From the NCBI GenBank assembly GCA_008711295.1, contig VUYV01000003.1:8584515-8648514 (forward strand): a stretch of DNA of 64,000 nt. The letters are read 5' to 3'. This DNA is from Anarhynchus alexandrinus. Lineage: Eukaryota > Chordata > Aves > Charadriiformes > Charadriidae. A program made the position numbers and the translations under genes. Positions 25,300 through 38,129 of this stretch are shown here, piece by piece. The notes below the pieces were generated by a model that was not told where the DNA came from, did no database searches, and worked only from the letters and a program-made list of their open reading frames with translations. Position 1 is the first letter of the stretch. The number at the start of each line of letters is the position of its first letter.

Positions 25300-25547
25300 C
25301 CTGGCTGCATGCTGCTGCTGGGTCCCTGCAGAGCCATCTGGCTGGCTGGGGCAGAGGGCTCCTTCCCCTTGCCCTGCCTGACCCAGTGCCACCCTCTCCA
25401 AAACCAGAGAGCCTCACAGTTCGAGCCTCCTCACCCTGCTGACAGAGAGTCTCCTTTCTTTTTTTTATCTCCCTTGTGGGGATGGTCGTGGCCATCACTC
25501 CCTGCATACTTGCCCCTCAATTCACACAGTGGACCATTACCAGATGA

Positions 25548-26062
25548 TTACTGGTGTACTGCATCCAGCTCTGGAGCCCCCAACATAAGAAGGACATGGA
25601 CCTGCTGGAGCGCATCCAGAGGAGGGCCATGAAGCTGATCAGAGGGATGGAGCTCCTCTGCTATGAAGACAGACTGAGAGAGCTGGGGTTGTTCAGCCTG
25701 GAGAAGAGAAGGCTCCTGGGAGACTTTATTGCAGCCTTCCAGTACCTAAAGGGGGCCTACAGGAGAGCTGGGGAAGGACTTTTTACAAGGGCATATAGTG
25801 ACAGGATGAGGGGGAATGGCTTCAAACTGGAAGGTAGATTTAGATTAGATATTAGGAAGAAAATTTTCACTTTGAGAGTGGTAAGACACTGGAACAAATT
25901 GGCCAGGGAATTTGTGGAAGCTCCATCCCTGGAGGTGTTTAAGGCCAGGCTGGATGGGGCTTTGAGCAACCTAGTCTAGTGGTAGGCGTCCCTGCCTATA
26001 GCAGGGGGGTTGGGACTCGATGATCTTCAAGGTCCCTTCCAACCTAGACCATTCTATGATTA
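25548..26062 (+). mobile_element. CR1 LINE, 5'-truncated 3' end
   Basis: This copy carries the last part of CR1 ORF2 followed directly by the CR1 3' untranslated tail. It shows the familiar successive blocks GAGAGAGCTGGGGTTGTTCA, GGGGGAATGGCTTCAAACTGG, TAGATTAGATATTAGGAAGA, GGCCAGGCTGGATGGGGCTT and GGTCCCTTCCAACCTAGACC, ending in ATTCTATGATTA, a single decayed copy of the CR1 terminal repeat. Severe 5' truncation is normal for CR1. There is no poly(A) tail and no clear target-site duplication, also as expected. The tail sequence differs from the other large copy at 53550-54389, so the two belong to different CR1 subfamilies. Confidence 0.95.
25554..25979 (+). pseudogene. CR1 ORF2 C-terminal remnant, frame still open
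   Basis: The frame runs about 141 codons from the truncation point to its own stop with no internal stop or frameshift. It encodes the C-terminal part of the CR1 non-LTR retrotransposon polyprotein (after the reverse transcriptase core), with the recurring blocks [30 protein letters not shown] and RHWNKLAREFVEAPSLEVFK. The endonuclease and the catalytic reverse transcriptase motifs are absent because the copy is 5'-truncated, so it cannot be a functional element. The apparent GTG start is only the first possible codon after an upstream in-frame stop. The intact frame suggests limited time since insertion, or luck over a short length. Confidence 0.9.
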
Positions 26063-26532
26063 CTACAGCAGCCAGCCCAGGTCGCACCAGCCTCGCAGGG
26101 CTTCTCTGAGGCTTGTTTCTGCACGCTGGTGCTGGTTCATCTGAGGAGTTTGGGTTAGACGCAGATTGCTCCCAGCCACTTTTGCATTGCCTGCCCCCAG
26201 GTGATGCCTGCTGCACCACAGAACCTGGGGAGTTACCTCTGTCTGCAAATCACCCAGCCGACCCAATCCAAAGCCTGCCGGCTTCAGCAAGAGCACTACT
26301 GGGTCCGTGGTAGCCAATTTAAAAAAGAAGCAGCGACAAAATAAAATAAGCATGGGGCTTCTGTACCAGCAGAGGCCAGAGAGCTCTGTACAGACAGATC
26401 AATCATGGTACTGTACACCTACAGCCAAATCTTTCTCCGGGTTTCCCTGGCCCAGCCTCAATTCATTTTAGTAGTGGCTGGGCTGGTATAAATGAGAAGA
26501 GAATTTGGCCTTTGCTGTCAATTGCATTTTTC

Positions 26533-26692
26533 ATATACAAGGTATTTTACAGACATTAAGTAATGAGCTCAGGCTAAGGCCTGTGAGGAAAATGAGGTGT
26601 TATCATGCTATCTCTTCAGAGGAGCCAAAAAGGCTAAATGACTTGCCCAAGGCCAAATACTGTCGAGGCTTGAGTATTTATGAGTTGGGCTG
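26533..26692 (-). repeat. MIR-family SINE, ancient
   Basis: Read on the plus strand, the blocks ATTTTACAGACATTAAGTAA, CCTGTGAGGAAAATGAGGTG, TTATCATG, then GGCTAAATGACTTGCCCAAGG follow in order the reverse complement of the MIR core and tail. The matching MIR features are the ATTAA and TCATTTA region, CCTGTGAGG, AGGTATTATTATC and TTAAGTGACTTGCCCAAGG. This is the best preserved of three MIR-like pieces here. An open frame across it (about 26505-26696) is incidental. Confidence 0.65.
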
Positions 26693-29600
26693 GTAACGCT
26701 TTGTCCCAGTGACAGGGTCAGTCTCAGCTCATTCTCAGTGTCTTTACCCACAAATTCTGCAGGAAGAGACAGCATTTCCACTTTTATTTGGCCCTGTTTT
26801 CTGTGCACGGTTTCTTCTGAAATGGTCTGAGCCCAGGGCTCCAGGTCCAAATAACTGGCAGGAGACGGCTTAAAAAAGAGCCAGAAACCTATTATTATAT
26901 CTTTAAAAGTCAGAGCTTGCTGAAGAGATTGATAAAATGCCCAGCAACAATAAAACTGTTTATTATTATTCTTGCCAGAAGAGACAGCATTATCTCAGGC
27001 CCTTGGTAAGACAATCAGGAAAATATACATAGCAGTTTTGTCTAGCCTAGACTTTACTATAAAAAGATAAAACTTACTGTCCCTTCTGCATGTTTAGCGA
27101 GAAAGGAATGTCTGGTCCCTGCCTCATGCTGGTAATAAATATGTTCCCAGATCCAATGGACACCATGGGGTTTATCAGCTCCCCCAAAACTGGTGTGATG
27201 GCCCAGCTGACTGCCCTTTCCCACAAGAACCACAAAATGCACATACAAGCAAAGGCATGGTACGTATCATACTAAAACCCATCCAGACTCGGGTGTCCTC
27301 CTGAGTCACATGGATGCATGTGACTTTTGGGGTGCAGGGGCCCCATCCTTGGCACGTGCCTCCCGGGCTATGCAGCTGCCATTACGCAAGTCACGCAGCA
27401 GGCAAGGAGCAAAGCACCAGCAGCAGCCAACAACAGCATCATTAACTTATAAACCTTGATAACCAGAGATGAACAGCTTTTTATGGAAGGTAAAGTACGT
27501 AATAGTAGCCATCTCATGTTTTGTGGTGATAAATGGTATCTCCGATACCAATATTATGACTTTCTGGGGTAACCTGCGTCAATCAAGAATAAGTGTGCCT
27601 TTCTGCTGTGGCACGGTCAGTCCTCTGGAAAGGGAGCTCACCCGGCTGTGCCAGCAGGGCTGCCCCCAGCGCCCGCTTCCCTCCCACCAGCCCTTCGCAC
27701 GCCGGCAATCAGGATGATAGCAGTCATTCACCTCTAGCCCAAGATCCAAGAGCATAAAAGTCACGAGTACCATCGTCATCACCTAAGGTGCCTCGCTAAC
27801 AGCAGTAGTGCCTCAGAGGAGGGGAGGGGAGCAGCAGCGGGGTTGCATTGAGAAGAGCAGGGAGGGATGTCTGGGGAGAGGAGCAGCCTCAGGGTGGTGT
27901 CCATGCGGGGCAGCACTCAGCCACGCTCAGCACAGCGAGCCAGTGGACTGACGGTACTGGTACTGGCACTGCTCCAGGGAGAACCAGCATCCCAACTCCA
28001 CTGCTCTCCGGGAAGCCAGCGCACTGGGGAAAAAAAAAACATGGGTGGGGCACAGGGACAAGGTTTCCTTTTTTTAGTGATCCTGAGAAACTCTACCCTT
28101 TCAGGGAGGCTGGAGCAAGGTGCTCTCAGGAGCCACTATGTGCTAGCAAAATTCCTTGGTGATGCAGGATTTCTGATAGTGGATTTGGTTAAAGTTCCTT
28201 GCAGTCTTCTGTTGCCCTAAAGGAGAAACATTACCTAAAAGTCTGGTGCTTTGTACTTCAAAGGATGTCAGGGGATTTTTATTTTTTTTTTCTTAAATTG
28301 CTCTGAGGAAAATTAAGCTAGACATTTTTATAAAAGAGTATCAATTTAAAATCCACTTCAGAGTTGTTGAGCGAAGAAGCTAGGATCCGAGGAGACGTTT
28401 AAATAAAAGCACCACTGAAGAAAAAAGAGAAAGAAGATATATACAGAATATTTGTTCCTTGGGGCATTTGTTTTCCCTTTTGAGATCCTTCATGAGCTAC
28501 TCTGATGTTTGACTTCTGACTCATGATCATTGTCAGGAAATTAAATACCATACCCCAAATTTTCTTTACATGAACATAAGGCATGCCTGTAAATCTAAGC
28601 TGTCTTCACATTTCTTAGGGAGCATATTGCATCTCCTACAATTATCTAAATAAAATGCGCATATCTGTAAGCTAAATTGGCTCTTACATCATTAACTCAG
28701 GTTTTATCTGCCCGTTGTTAGGGACGACCACATGCCATGGATGGAAAACCAGGAGTTTTGAGATGTACAGCGTGAGGGGTTCATTAGTTCCTGAGCATCT
28801 AATCTGACCCATCTTTAAAAAATAGGTCAGCTTTTCAAAGGGAGGATCCTCAGCACTCCCTAAAATTGCTCAAGCCTCCTTTACAATGTCTTAAACCGAG
28901 CCCATCAATACAGAACTACCCATGGCCATGTGGACTCATAGTATACAAGTCCAGCTAAAGGACTCATTTTTTTTCAAATATCAGACCACACACACTCATA
29001 CAACCACAAGAAGAATCCAGAAAAAAACAGGTTTGACTGAATAGGATGAAAGAGACTCCAGAGGGACAAACTTGGTTGAAAATACAAATATTATACAAAC
29101 AACAAATGCGTACACAAATACACATAAAAGCAAAAATATCTCTAATGCTTGTGGTTATTTTCCCAAACCCAAGAAACACTATAAAGGGAAATATTTTAAA
29201 ATCCGTCTTTTTGTCCTAGGGCCTGAAAGCTAAACTAGTGGGTAGAAAAGAAAGCCACATTTCATTGAATAACCCCCAAATGAATTAAAAGCAAACATGC
29301 AAAAAGATCAGCAAATACATACGTGTCGAATTCAACTCCTATATTTTCTTCATTCGCAATAAGCCATGTCATTACTATAAACACTGGAAAAAAAGATGTT
29401 TAAAAAGTCTTTTCAGCCAGTGGTGCATGCTCAAAAATAATGCGTATTGTGTTGTTTACATCATGGCGGCACAAGGCTGTTTCCCCGAGAGAACGGCTTT
29501 GAGTTGCCTCCCGTCCCCAGCAGGACAGGATATAGCATATTACTGTCAGGACGCACCAGGCTACGTGCAACTGGTCGAGACTGTTACCAGATCTCTGGGT

Positions 29601-32042
29601 CAGCTCAGGCAGAAAACAAAAGTTAGATTAAAGTATCTTTAAAATAGTTGCTCCCAGGTCCCACTCCAGTAGCCATCAGTCTGCTGGGTCCTCCTCGATC
29701 CCATAAGCAAGCAGGTCGCCCACCTCTGATTATTAACCACAAAGGGTCATCTTCTTCCAATAGCCTGGGAGGGAAATCTGGAGACCAGAGCTTTGAAAGG
29801 TATACGGTTTTGCATACAGCAAAAGCGCCCGTTGGACTTTATGAAAGGACATTATGTAGACATGCATCGCAGCATGCTAAATTACTGCAGGCTTAAGTCC
29901 TAAATTTGTATCTGTACAAGGGAACTAAAGTAGACTGAAGAGATGGACTGTGGAGGCATGTGATAAAGCATATCTGCATCCATGCAGTTTTCACACTCCT
30001 TTCTGCACAGCCTTTACGTTCATCTCTCCCCTGAAAAAGCTCTCCTTCTAACACACCAAAACTGCAGCAGTTTGAAAGAAGTAGATTCAGCCCAGTGGAG
30101 AAATGCAAGGGTGAGAGTCAAGATCTGAACCTGAAACTCCCTGAGCCCAGGCTGTAGCAGGGCTTTGATCCAGAAACACCTCAGGTAAATATCTGAGTAG
30201 CAATTCTTTCAGTTCCCACATTGTTTGGGGGCTAAGGGGGTGCACTGCTTTCTGTCAGGAAACCGAGCCATGAAAGCCTCTTTTGGGACAGGATTTCTTC
30301 TATTCCACATGGTGATAAATAGCCAGTCCTTCTTTTGTTACAGCTGCCCTACCCTCTTTCTCTGCCTAGGTTTTCTGAAATATAAACTCTTAGTTTAGGG
30401 TGACATCGGGGCTGGTTCTATAAAAATGTCAAACCAAGGAACCAACGCCTTCCCCATGCAGCTGAGGCAAATTTTCTGGTGCTTGGATGTTACTTGTTTC
30501 ATCTCACAGTTAGTGATGGGCGTGTTCCTGAATACGATTCACCTCTTCAAAGCATGGTTGAATAATACAGCATGTACTCCCTGGAGGTCCTAGATACTTC
30601 TGAAAGTCCTCTGTAGCCTGGAATTGGCGCAAGAGGGACATTAGACTTAATTTGGGAAGCAAAATTTAGTCCAACGTCCTAAATACAACTTCTTCGTCCT
30701 AAGCTGTGGCATTAGTTGAAACGCATTATCATGGAAGACAGAAGTGACAAACTAAACAGCTATTTTCCGCCCTCTCCCCCAAGCAGAAAACAACCTTAAG
30801 CTGAACCTTGCCAATCGTGGCATACTATTAACACAGGCAATTATACATAATCACAGCAATTACTAATAAAACATTATCAAGGGTAATGGAAGGGGTAATT
30901 GCTACATTTCGTATAAGAAGGTCCATGATCATGGCAAGATAAGATCAAGGACAGCACTGCAATGATTCCCAGCTCCCCTCCTTATGTGATGGTGCCCCTT
31001 AGGAGATCCCACAACTACATCTCAGGAAGAGGAATAACAGAGGTGTGCCAACGCTCTTCCCTGCAAGTGGCTTTCAGTGCAAGACTGAGAACACAGCTGC
31101 AGTAAAAAGTACCGGCAAATTCACTGCTTCTTAAGTCCTGTGAACCTGAGTGGGACTGAGGTGCCCAAGGACACACTAAAAAAATTCCACCTTGGTGCTT
31201 CGCAAGAGAAGCCAATGCACCAACAGAGCACTGTACCCCTGTGCCACGGCAGACCCCGAAACTTTCTGCAGACCTGACCCCAGGGCCTGCAGGGCAGAGC
31301 CACAGCTGGGGATCATGCCTGCGAGCTCTCAGCAAGCCTCTGGCTCAGGACGGGGACATGGCAGCTCTGCAACTGGCCTTGACCCTTAGCGCTGATCTTT
31401 GGTCTCTGTTAAGCGGGAGACCACACAGCCCCACTCAGCCACCCAAAACTGCCAGGCTGTTCGGCCCCAGGGGTACAATACAGAAAGCTGTGAGAATCAA
31501 GTGAATCCTCACCTCCAACATAATGCACATTTGCTAAGGCAAAAGGTTAGTGCAGTGAAGTTGTTGTTAGGCCATCTGCCTTCTGGCTGCGGGTCACCTC
31601 TTTACGTTGCCATTGGGGAACACAGGAGAAAGGTGTTTCTCCAGCTGACCCGCTGCCTTCAGAGGTTTGCATTTCGGACTGATTTCCCACATTCCACATT
31701 AAATATATATATGAGCAAGCGGTGGCTTGTGTGCAGGGTGACATAGATCGGCAGCAGCAGTTTCCATGCTGAGGAACAGCTGATATGCACACTTGCTTCT
31801 TCTGTCAAAGGAGCTATATTGAGATGTATGCTTCTCTCCTGTGTGAAGAAAACGATGCTTCTGTAACCTGGTGTACAGGCACTTAGTTAACTGACATGCA
31901 TCTACAGTACAATCCCATTGCCTTGGGGATTATTTGGTGAGGACCACCTCTGAAGCCATTTACGCTAGCACAAAGAGTAGGCAAAGAGCATGCAGCATGG
32001 CCCCATTTTGTGGGGACAGTGTTTGCATAGGGTGCAGCAAAC

Positions 32043-32080
32043 CTAGCGTGAGCAATGGAGGCTAGCGTGAGCAACAGAGA
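32043..32080 (+). repeat. Two-copy 19-bp tandem duplication
   Basis: CTAGCGTGAGCAA appears at 32043-32055 and again at 32062-32074, a period of 19 bases, with the remaining unit bases diverged. It looks like a small local duplication. Confidence 0.6.
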
Positions 32081-34690
32081 AACTCAACTTGTTTGGCTCG
32101 TTTTAATAAATACAAGTGAAGGAAAGGAGTCTCAGCAGTGCATGGGAAACAAAAAGAAATTGAGTCGTGGTCCAAAAGTGAAGGGGAGAGTAAAATTTTT
32201 GCTCTTCCACATGTCTTCTAACAGTTCTGACTGATCCTCAAATCTGGACCCTCGCTCAATTCCCAGCGTATGCAGCTTTTTCTCCTGCCACACAGTCCCA
32301 CCAAAATATTTGCAGTCACAGGTTAAAGTACCTTTTATTGGTTTTACAGCCCCCTGTATATTGCTGTAGAAGAAACAGGATTCGAGTCAGTAGCAACTGC
32401 GTGTTGCTGAGCACAGAGCAAATTCCCAGGGCTTTTTATTGGATTTCTCTACCTGGTACTAGGCAAATCACCCAGGGGGATGAAAATTGCTGCAAAGTCC
32501 AAGAGGAGCAAAAGTTTCACAATAAATAGCTGGCCGAGATCCAGCAGGCGGACTGGAGGGCTGCCAGGCTGCCGTTCCTCAAGTAAAGATGGCTGGAATC
32601 TGCAAGTCAGGTCCCAGCAGTGCAAGCAAGTTCAGGGCGATTAGGTGGCAGGTCACTGCAGCGTGCACCAGGGTGGGAAAGAAGAGCCACACAGGTCTGC
32701 TGTGTAGGTGGCAGAAGGGCAGGGAGGAAGAACACATCAAAATGGGGAGAAGAGAGAATCTTCATCCAATCAATGCACAGAAAAAATGCCTTACTGTTAC
32801 AGAAAGTGGCACGAAGGCATATGCAAGTACTCAACTACATGGTTCTGTCTGCCACACACGTGGGTAAATGGTCAGAATAGCACCGAACTTAAAACAAGGA
32901 GTGGAAAACCATTAAAACAACAAGAACAAAAAGCCCCCAACTTTAAAATTTATCCGATGCTGGCAATTGGCTCTATAATTAGAGAGAAAGCACAGAAGGA
33001 GGATTTTGCTGGGAATTCTTGGTGGAAATTTTCTGCAACATTTCTTGTGACTTACGTGTTCCCCGATTGTCTTTTGAAGGATGCTTTGTGGGGAAAGTGG
33101 GGGCAACCATTCTACAATGCCTCAGTAAGGATGAGAAAGACCATGAAACCTGAGCAGCAGCATACTCTGAGACACATGGTCATACAGAGATTTGAGAGCA
33201 GCCATAACTTCATTACCCTGAACAACTGAGGCACCCTGCCCACACTGCAAAATATCACTGTTAAGAACTCCACCACTATGAAGGCAACCCCATGCTGCCA
33301 GCAAGGACAGCCTACAGTGGCTATGGTGGAAGCTTCTTCTCCAGCGTGCTCCCTTTTACATAATGCTGCTTTGGGGTTGACCCTGAAATCCTCACCTTCA
33401 CCTGCAGGACACAGAAGGATCTACTACAAATTACAAGTTTATCAATTCTAGAAATATGGATGTCAAGCATGAACATCTAGAATAAAGCAATTTGAGAGTA
33501 GACCCCTGTAAACTGTACTGTGAGATATAAACCACTTTGATGGACAATCCTTTTGAACAGGACGAAGAATCACAGTTAAATTCCTAGAGATCGATGAGCA
33601 GTTCTGGGGAACGTGAAAGAAACGTCCTGGGCCTGGGCTAGGAGGGAAGCACTGTTTTTCTTCTGAGCTTTTTCTACAAACATTGCTGAGCATTAGCAGC
33701 ATGATAGGCGTAACTGAAAATATGCTGGATGAGTAGAGCAAACATATGGAAGAGCCACATACATTAGGCTAATGGCAAGTTTATGCTTTCAATGTGTATA
33801 ACGTTGTTGTGGATTTAAATTTCAGCAAACAGCCCTCTCCCTCTGGACAGCCCCTCCCCCCCCGAGGTTGTGTTACCCACCTGTGAGGGAAGCACCCCCT
33901 CCCTTCACCACAGTATCTCCGTCTGTCAAAATTAAGCTAATAAGACTTGAAAAATATTTTGTGATCTCTAGAGGAAGCATACAGCATGAATCTGCCAGCA
34001 AAAAACCATGGTTTTTCTATCCCACTCACTCAAAGCCTCAGGCCTGTATATCAAGTTTGCATGTGCAATACAAAGGGTAGCAAAATCAGGCACACCAAGT
34101 TCAATTGCTTTTTTATCCTTCAGCCCAAGGAGCCCCGGGGTGCGCGTGACCCAGGGTTTTATAGCTCAGGGGGTGGTGGCTGGGAAGAAGAGTACAGAGT
34201 CTGCTCTCACGCTCCAGTTAGATCTGCTGGAAATCACCACTGCCTAAAGCAGGCAGAGCTTTAGCCTCATCTGTGGCTCACATTGCGCTCCCCAGAAGCC
34301 ACCCAGAGAGATCTCCAGACAACTGGCATCACACTGGAGACCAGCTGACAGAAGGGACAACCGGGGCTGCAGCACAGCAGCCTCCACTGGGGCTCCCACC
34401 CTCCATCCTCACACCTCCTCTGCCTCGCTGTAGCTGGGAAAACGGGCAGCAGCAAAGGAGAGGAGGTACGGCCTTCCACAAATACTGTGTGGAGGAAACT
34501 CCATGCCAGCTCTTTGGAGAGGAACAGTTTTAGCCGCCGCGTGTGGAAGATGCCCAGCACAAGGAGGTGGGAGCTTCTACCTACTGCCACTGCAATGCAA
34601 ATTGTAATAATGAGCAGTAAACACAAACTGCGGAGTTTCCTACCACCTACAGGAAACTTCTAGTATTAGGGAAGAGCGCGTGCGTTTCTG

Positions 34691-34720
34691 CATATGTGCA
34701 TGCATACACACACACATATG
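34691..34720. repeat. Short CA repeat with inverted CATATGTG arms
   Basis: CATATGTG (34691-34698) and CACATATG (34713-34720) are exact inverted copies around CATGCATA and a CA dinucleotide run. Probably an alternating purine-pyrimidine microsatellite. Length polymorphism is likely. Confidence 0.6.
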
Positions 34721-35262
34721 TAGTCTAATGGTGTTATTTAGGTATTCCTAGGGACATGTACGGTGACAGGCTCCATTGGCCCTGCATGATTTCTAACAAA
34801 GGAGCAAATTAATCCCTACTTAGACCTCGCACACGACAGCAGGACTGAGTAACAAGGCAGCTCTGCCTAGCCGAGCTCCTGGAGCGAGTTCAGAAAACCC
34901 CAGCAAGTGAAAGCCTTGCTAATCAAACCAGAAGGTGGGAATTCCTTTGAAAGGTCTGAGCTCAGTGCCTGCAGTGCCGAGCCGCCCACAGAGATGAGGA
35001 ATTGCTTTCCACTGATGAATTTTGCAGAACCCATTCCTTGATAACAAGGGATACCGGCAGAGCACAGAAGGCACAATGCTTTTGCTAATTTGTTAGCATC
35101 TTTCAAGAGATTCGGGGAAGACCATGTTAATGATCTCATATAAGCATGGTTCCAGCTGAGGAGACTGAAGCTCACAGCCTGCTGGCGTGAGGAAAACAAG
35201 GTCTAAACCTAACCTAGATGTTCATTAATTCAAGTCACATTCCCACCAGTGGTGCTGAAGTT

Positions 35263-35291
35263 CAAGTGCACTTCTTCCAAGTGCACTTGGA
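35263..35291. promoter_or_regulatory. 16-bp palindrome with NK2-type AAGTG/CACTT cores
   Basis: TCCAAGTGCACTTGGA at 35276-35291 is a perfect palindrome. The 11-mer CAAGTGCACTT in it also occurs 16 bases upstream at 35263-35273. This places four AAGTG/CACTT cores within 29 bases. That core is bound by NKX2-type homeodomain proteins (TNAAGTG). Dense inverted sites could mark a regulatory element, or the pair may just be a local duplication. Confidence 0.35.
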
Positions 35292-36536
35292 TCAACTTGG
35301 CATGACACTTTATTATGCTGTCATGTTTCCATAACATCTGCTAAGAAGCAGATGCAATAGGTTGATGGTAAGCTTTGGCCATGTGGAAGCAAAGTAAATT
35401 CTAACTCAGAGCCTTTAAAAGGCAAGAAGAGATAAAAGAGAAACAAGACTTCCTTGAGGAAGGGATGATGTATGGATATTGCAGTGTCAGGCTATGTAAA
35501 CACAGCTGCAAATCTCCATGTAGAGTCAAGCTGCTTTATGGGGTGTTTATTATACATCTAGATAGATATCTCTTTATATACTTATAGAAAACAAATATCC
35601 ACATAAAACACCCTTCTGCAAGTGCTACACAGGCCTCTTCATCGCAAAGAACTTGTTACAAATAGGATAAAAGAAATGCCTAATGTAATATTATGAAACA
35701 TTCAGATCTGAGTGATGACTACAGGCTAGCCATCTCAATGAAATCAATGGCACTTGTGTTTGCGTCCCTTACAGTCAAACGTTTACACAGCACTCCACGT
35801 TAGCAACATCAAAGCATCTGCTACAGTCCTGCAAGCGTTGCCACTGTTGGGTCTTCTACGCAGCAGCCTGAGGCCATCGATCATCTGCCAACATGCCAGT
35901 CAATGCACAGGAAAAGACAATTACCAAAGCAGATATTAGTGCTGTGGTTTCATTAGACATACAATAGAAATTGGCTGTAAAAGAAATGTGAAGATAAAAC
36001 TAAATAAAATCAGATGGCTTGGCAGGGAAACAGTCTGGTTTATTAAAACATTTATGGACTCAATACCTTGGCTTGCTTTCTTGCATGCAGTCACCAGGGC
36101 AATAAACGTGGCTGGGGGGATAGGTAACAACTGCTTTTCATGGCAAGATTTGACACCAGGTTTTGCACCTTCTTAGCAAGCTTTGTACAGATTGCTCACA
36201 ACTTGCAGCCAGCAACTTAGCAGACTGCTGGTTCTCACATTTATTTTCAGCCAGATCAGCACCCTAATCTCCAGCTACATCATCTTTTGTGCCAAAACAA
36301 AGAAAAGGGCAGGAACAAGTAGGCAAGGAAGAGAAGCCTATCTCCTTTACAGTGGCTCTTCGCAAAGCTATGGCATGAGCTTTTCAACCAAGCTGCTGTT
36401 CACTTTCCCCTGTACCTTGCATCACAACTATGAATTCCAGTATTGTCTGTATGTACCTGTTTTTCTCTCCAACTTCTGTTTGGTTTCTTTCGGAAGGGCT
36501 ATATACTAGCCAGCAGAGGCTAAGCCAAAACAACAA

Positions 36537-36548
36537 CAACAAAAAAAG
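36537..36548 (+). repeat. Short CAA/AAC microsatellite
   Basis: CAA repeated about four times, running into a short A run. Too short to be informative beyond simple repeat. Confidence 0.7.
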
Positions 36549-38112
36549 CAACTGGGTTGTCAAGAGCTGCAGGTGGGGACTAGCCTGCTAATGAAGCTCC
36601 AGCTCAGAAAATTGCTGACCACATCCAAAAGAGCCACCAAGGACTTCTCTACTCTAGGACTGGCACGTGTTAAGTAAAGGGGGTGCTTTTAACAAATCTC
36701 TTGCTATCCCCTTGGATCCATGGAATAGGAACAGTAGGATATGGAGGAGGAGGTGTCTGGCCAGCTGGTGGAAACCCTCACATAGCTGGCCAACTATGGC
36801 TGCTAACCCAGCAACACATAGGTACTTCACTCCTGCCCAGCTTCTTATTGTACTACACAATGCAGACACCAATCTATCAGAGCACATTTCTCCAGTATAG
36901 GCATAGCTGAAGAATTTGGAAAATAAAAGAGAAAATAGGGCATGTGGCCAAAATAGAAAGCTAAGAAGAATATCCATAACCATCTATTGGAAGAAACCCA
37001 AACATCAAAGTAGTTATGTAGGTATCTAGCATCTTTTGCACAGCTATCAGAGATGATGGCATCTGTGAGTAATCCTTACTCTTTCTGAATTTGCTTTCTG
37101 TATTAAAAAAAACAAACTTGCTAATCATGTGGCTCTTCCTCACAGTTGACCTCTGTGGTGACTAACCAGATGTGCCAACCACCTCGACAGAGATTCTCTT
37201 GAACTAAGTCAGGCCCACACTTAATGTTTTCAGCACAGCTGCAGCAAGCAGCTCCATTTTGTGATTTAAAAACAGAAGTTGTGAGACGCAGTAACATGAT
37301 TTTGCAGTGATTATATATTTTGTTTAGGGAACTGTTAGAAACTGCCTCTAAGTCAGGAGCGCTTTGCCAGCAGAGAGCTTCTGATGGAGATGCCTAACTC
37401 TAGCAAAAGTATTCTACTTCTTCCTTCTCCAACAAACATTATCAGATGGGATGGGAGTTATCTTGCTTATTTACTTTTCCTCTGGGCAGGCTTAGTATCC
37501 AACAACCCAGAAACTCCTTCAAGGACAATACAAGGCAGTTTGCATCGTGGACATCTCAGATGCTCTCATGCCATCCCCACATACTGAGAGAAAAGTGGGG
37601 AAGGGCAACCAAATCCTCCCCCAGGAAAAATGAGTGGTGACAGGAGATGTAAGCTGCTTCTCCCTGCTTTTCTCTCCCTCCATGTCCTCCATGTGTGTGT
37701 GGCTCTGGGGAGTGTGGTAGGAGGTGAAAGTTGTCATGGGAGGAGGATAAGCGGCATTTCTAACAGCTGAATTTTTGCCAGTATGAGCTGAGGTTCATGA
37801 ACTCACTCAGCCTCTGGCCCAAGGCTAAGTTCAACTGTGTCTGAGGTCTGATGAAATGCTTTGTATCGCTCTAATATCAATTTTTATTTCAGCTGAGCTT
37901 TTTTTCCAAGGCAGGAGACAATTCCTCCGCCTGACTGAAGAACAGGCTTTGAGCCATGTTTGCTAATGTATTAGATGGGATTTGCTTTGTTAATTTCCAC
38001 AAATACCAAGGCCGTTCTGCAGGCATAATAAACGTACAGAAAAAAAAGTGTGATCCATCTAAGGAGCACAGAGGTTCTCTTCATTTCATTGTGTTCGGTT
38101 GAAATGATCAAG

Positions 38113-38129
38113 ATCCTGAACTTCAGGAT
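38113..38129. repeat. 17-bp perfect palindrome
   Basis: ATCCTGAACTTCAGGAT has 8-base arms mirrored about a single central base. The centre GAACTTC resembles closely spaced inverted GAA/TTC units. No surrounding gene gives it a role. Confidence 0.6.

Larger units (their letters stand above)
14263..25547. other. Unique noncoding DNA with short structured motifs
   Basis: No supported gene in about 11 kb. It includes a C-rich segment (15078-15600), an AT-rich homeobox-motif-like stretch (16610-16690), a pyrimidine-rich tract (18540-18930), a dual E-box hairpin (19549-19573), a 13-A run (20966-20978), a 15-bp direct repeat 70 bases apart (21849 and 21919), a 13-T run followed by an inverted TAATCC pair (24369-24418) and a 10-G run (25290-25299). 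Confidence 0.55.
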
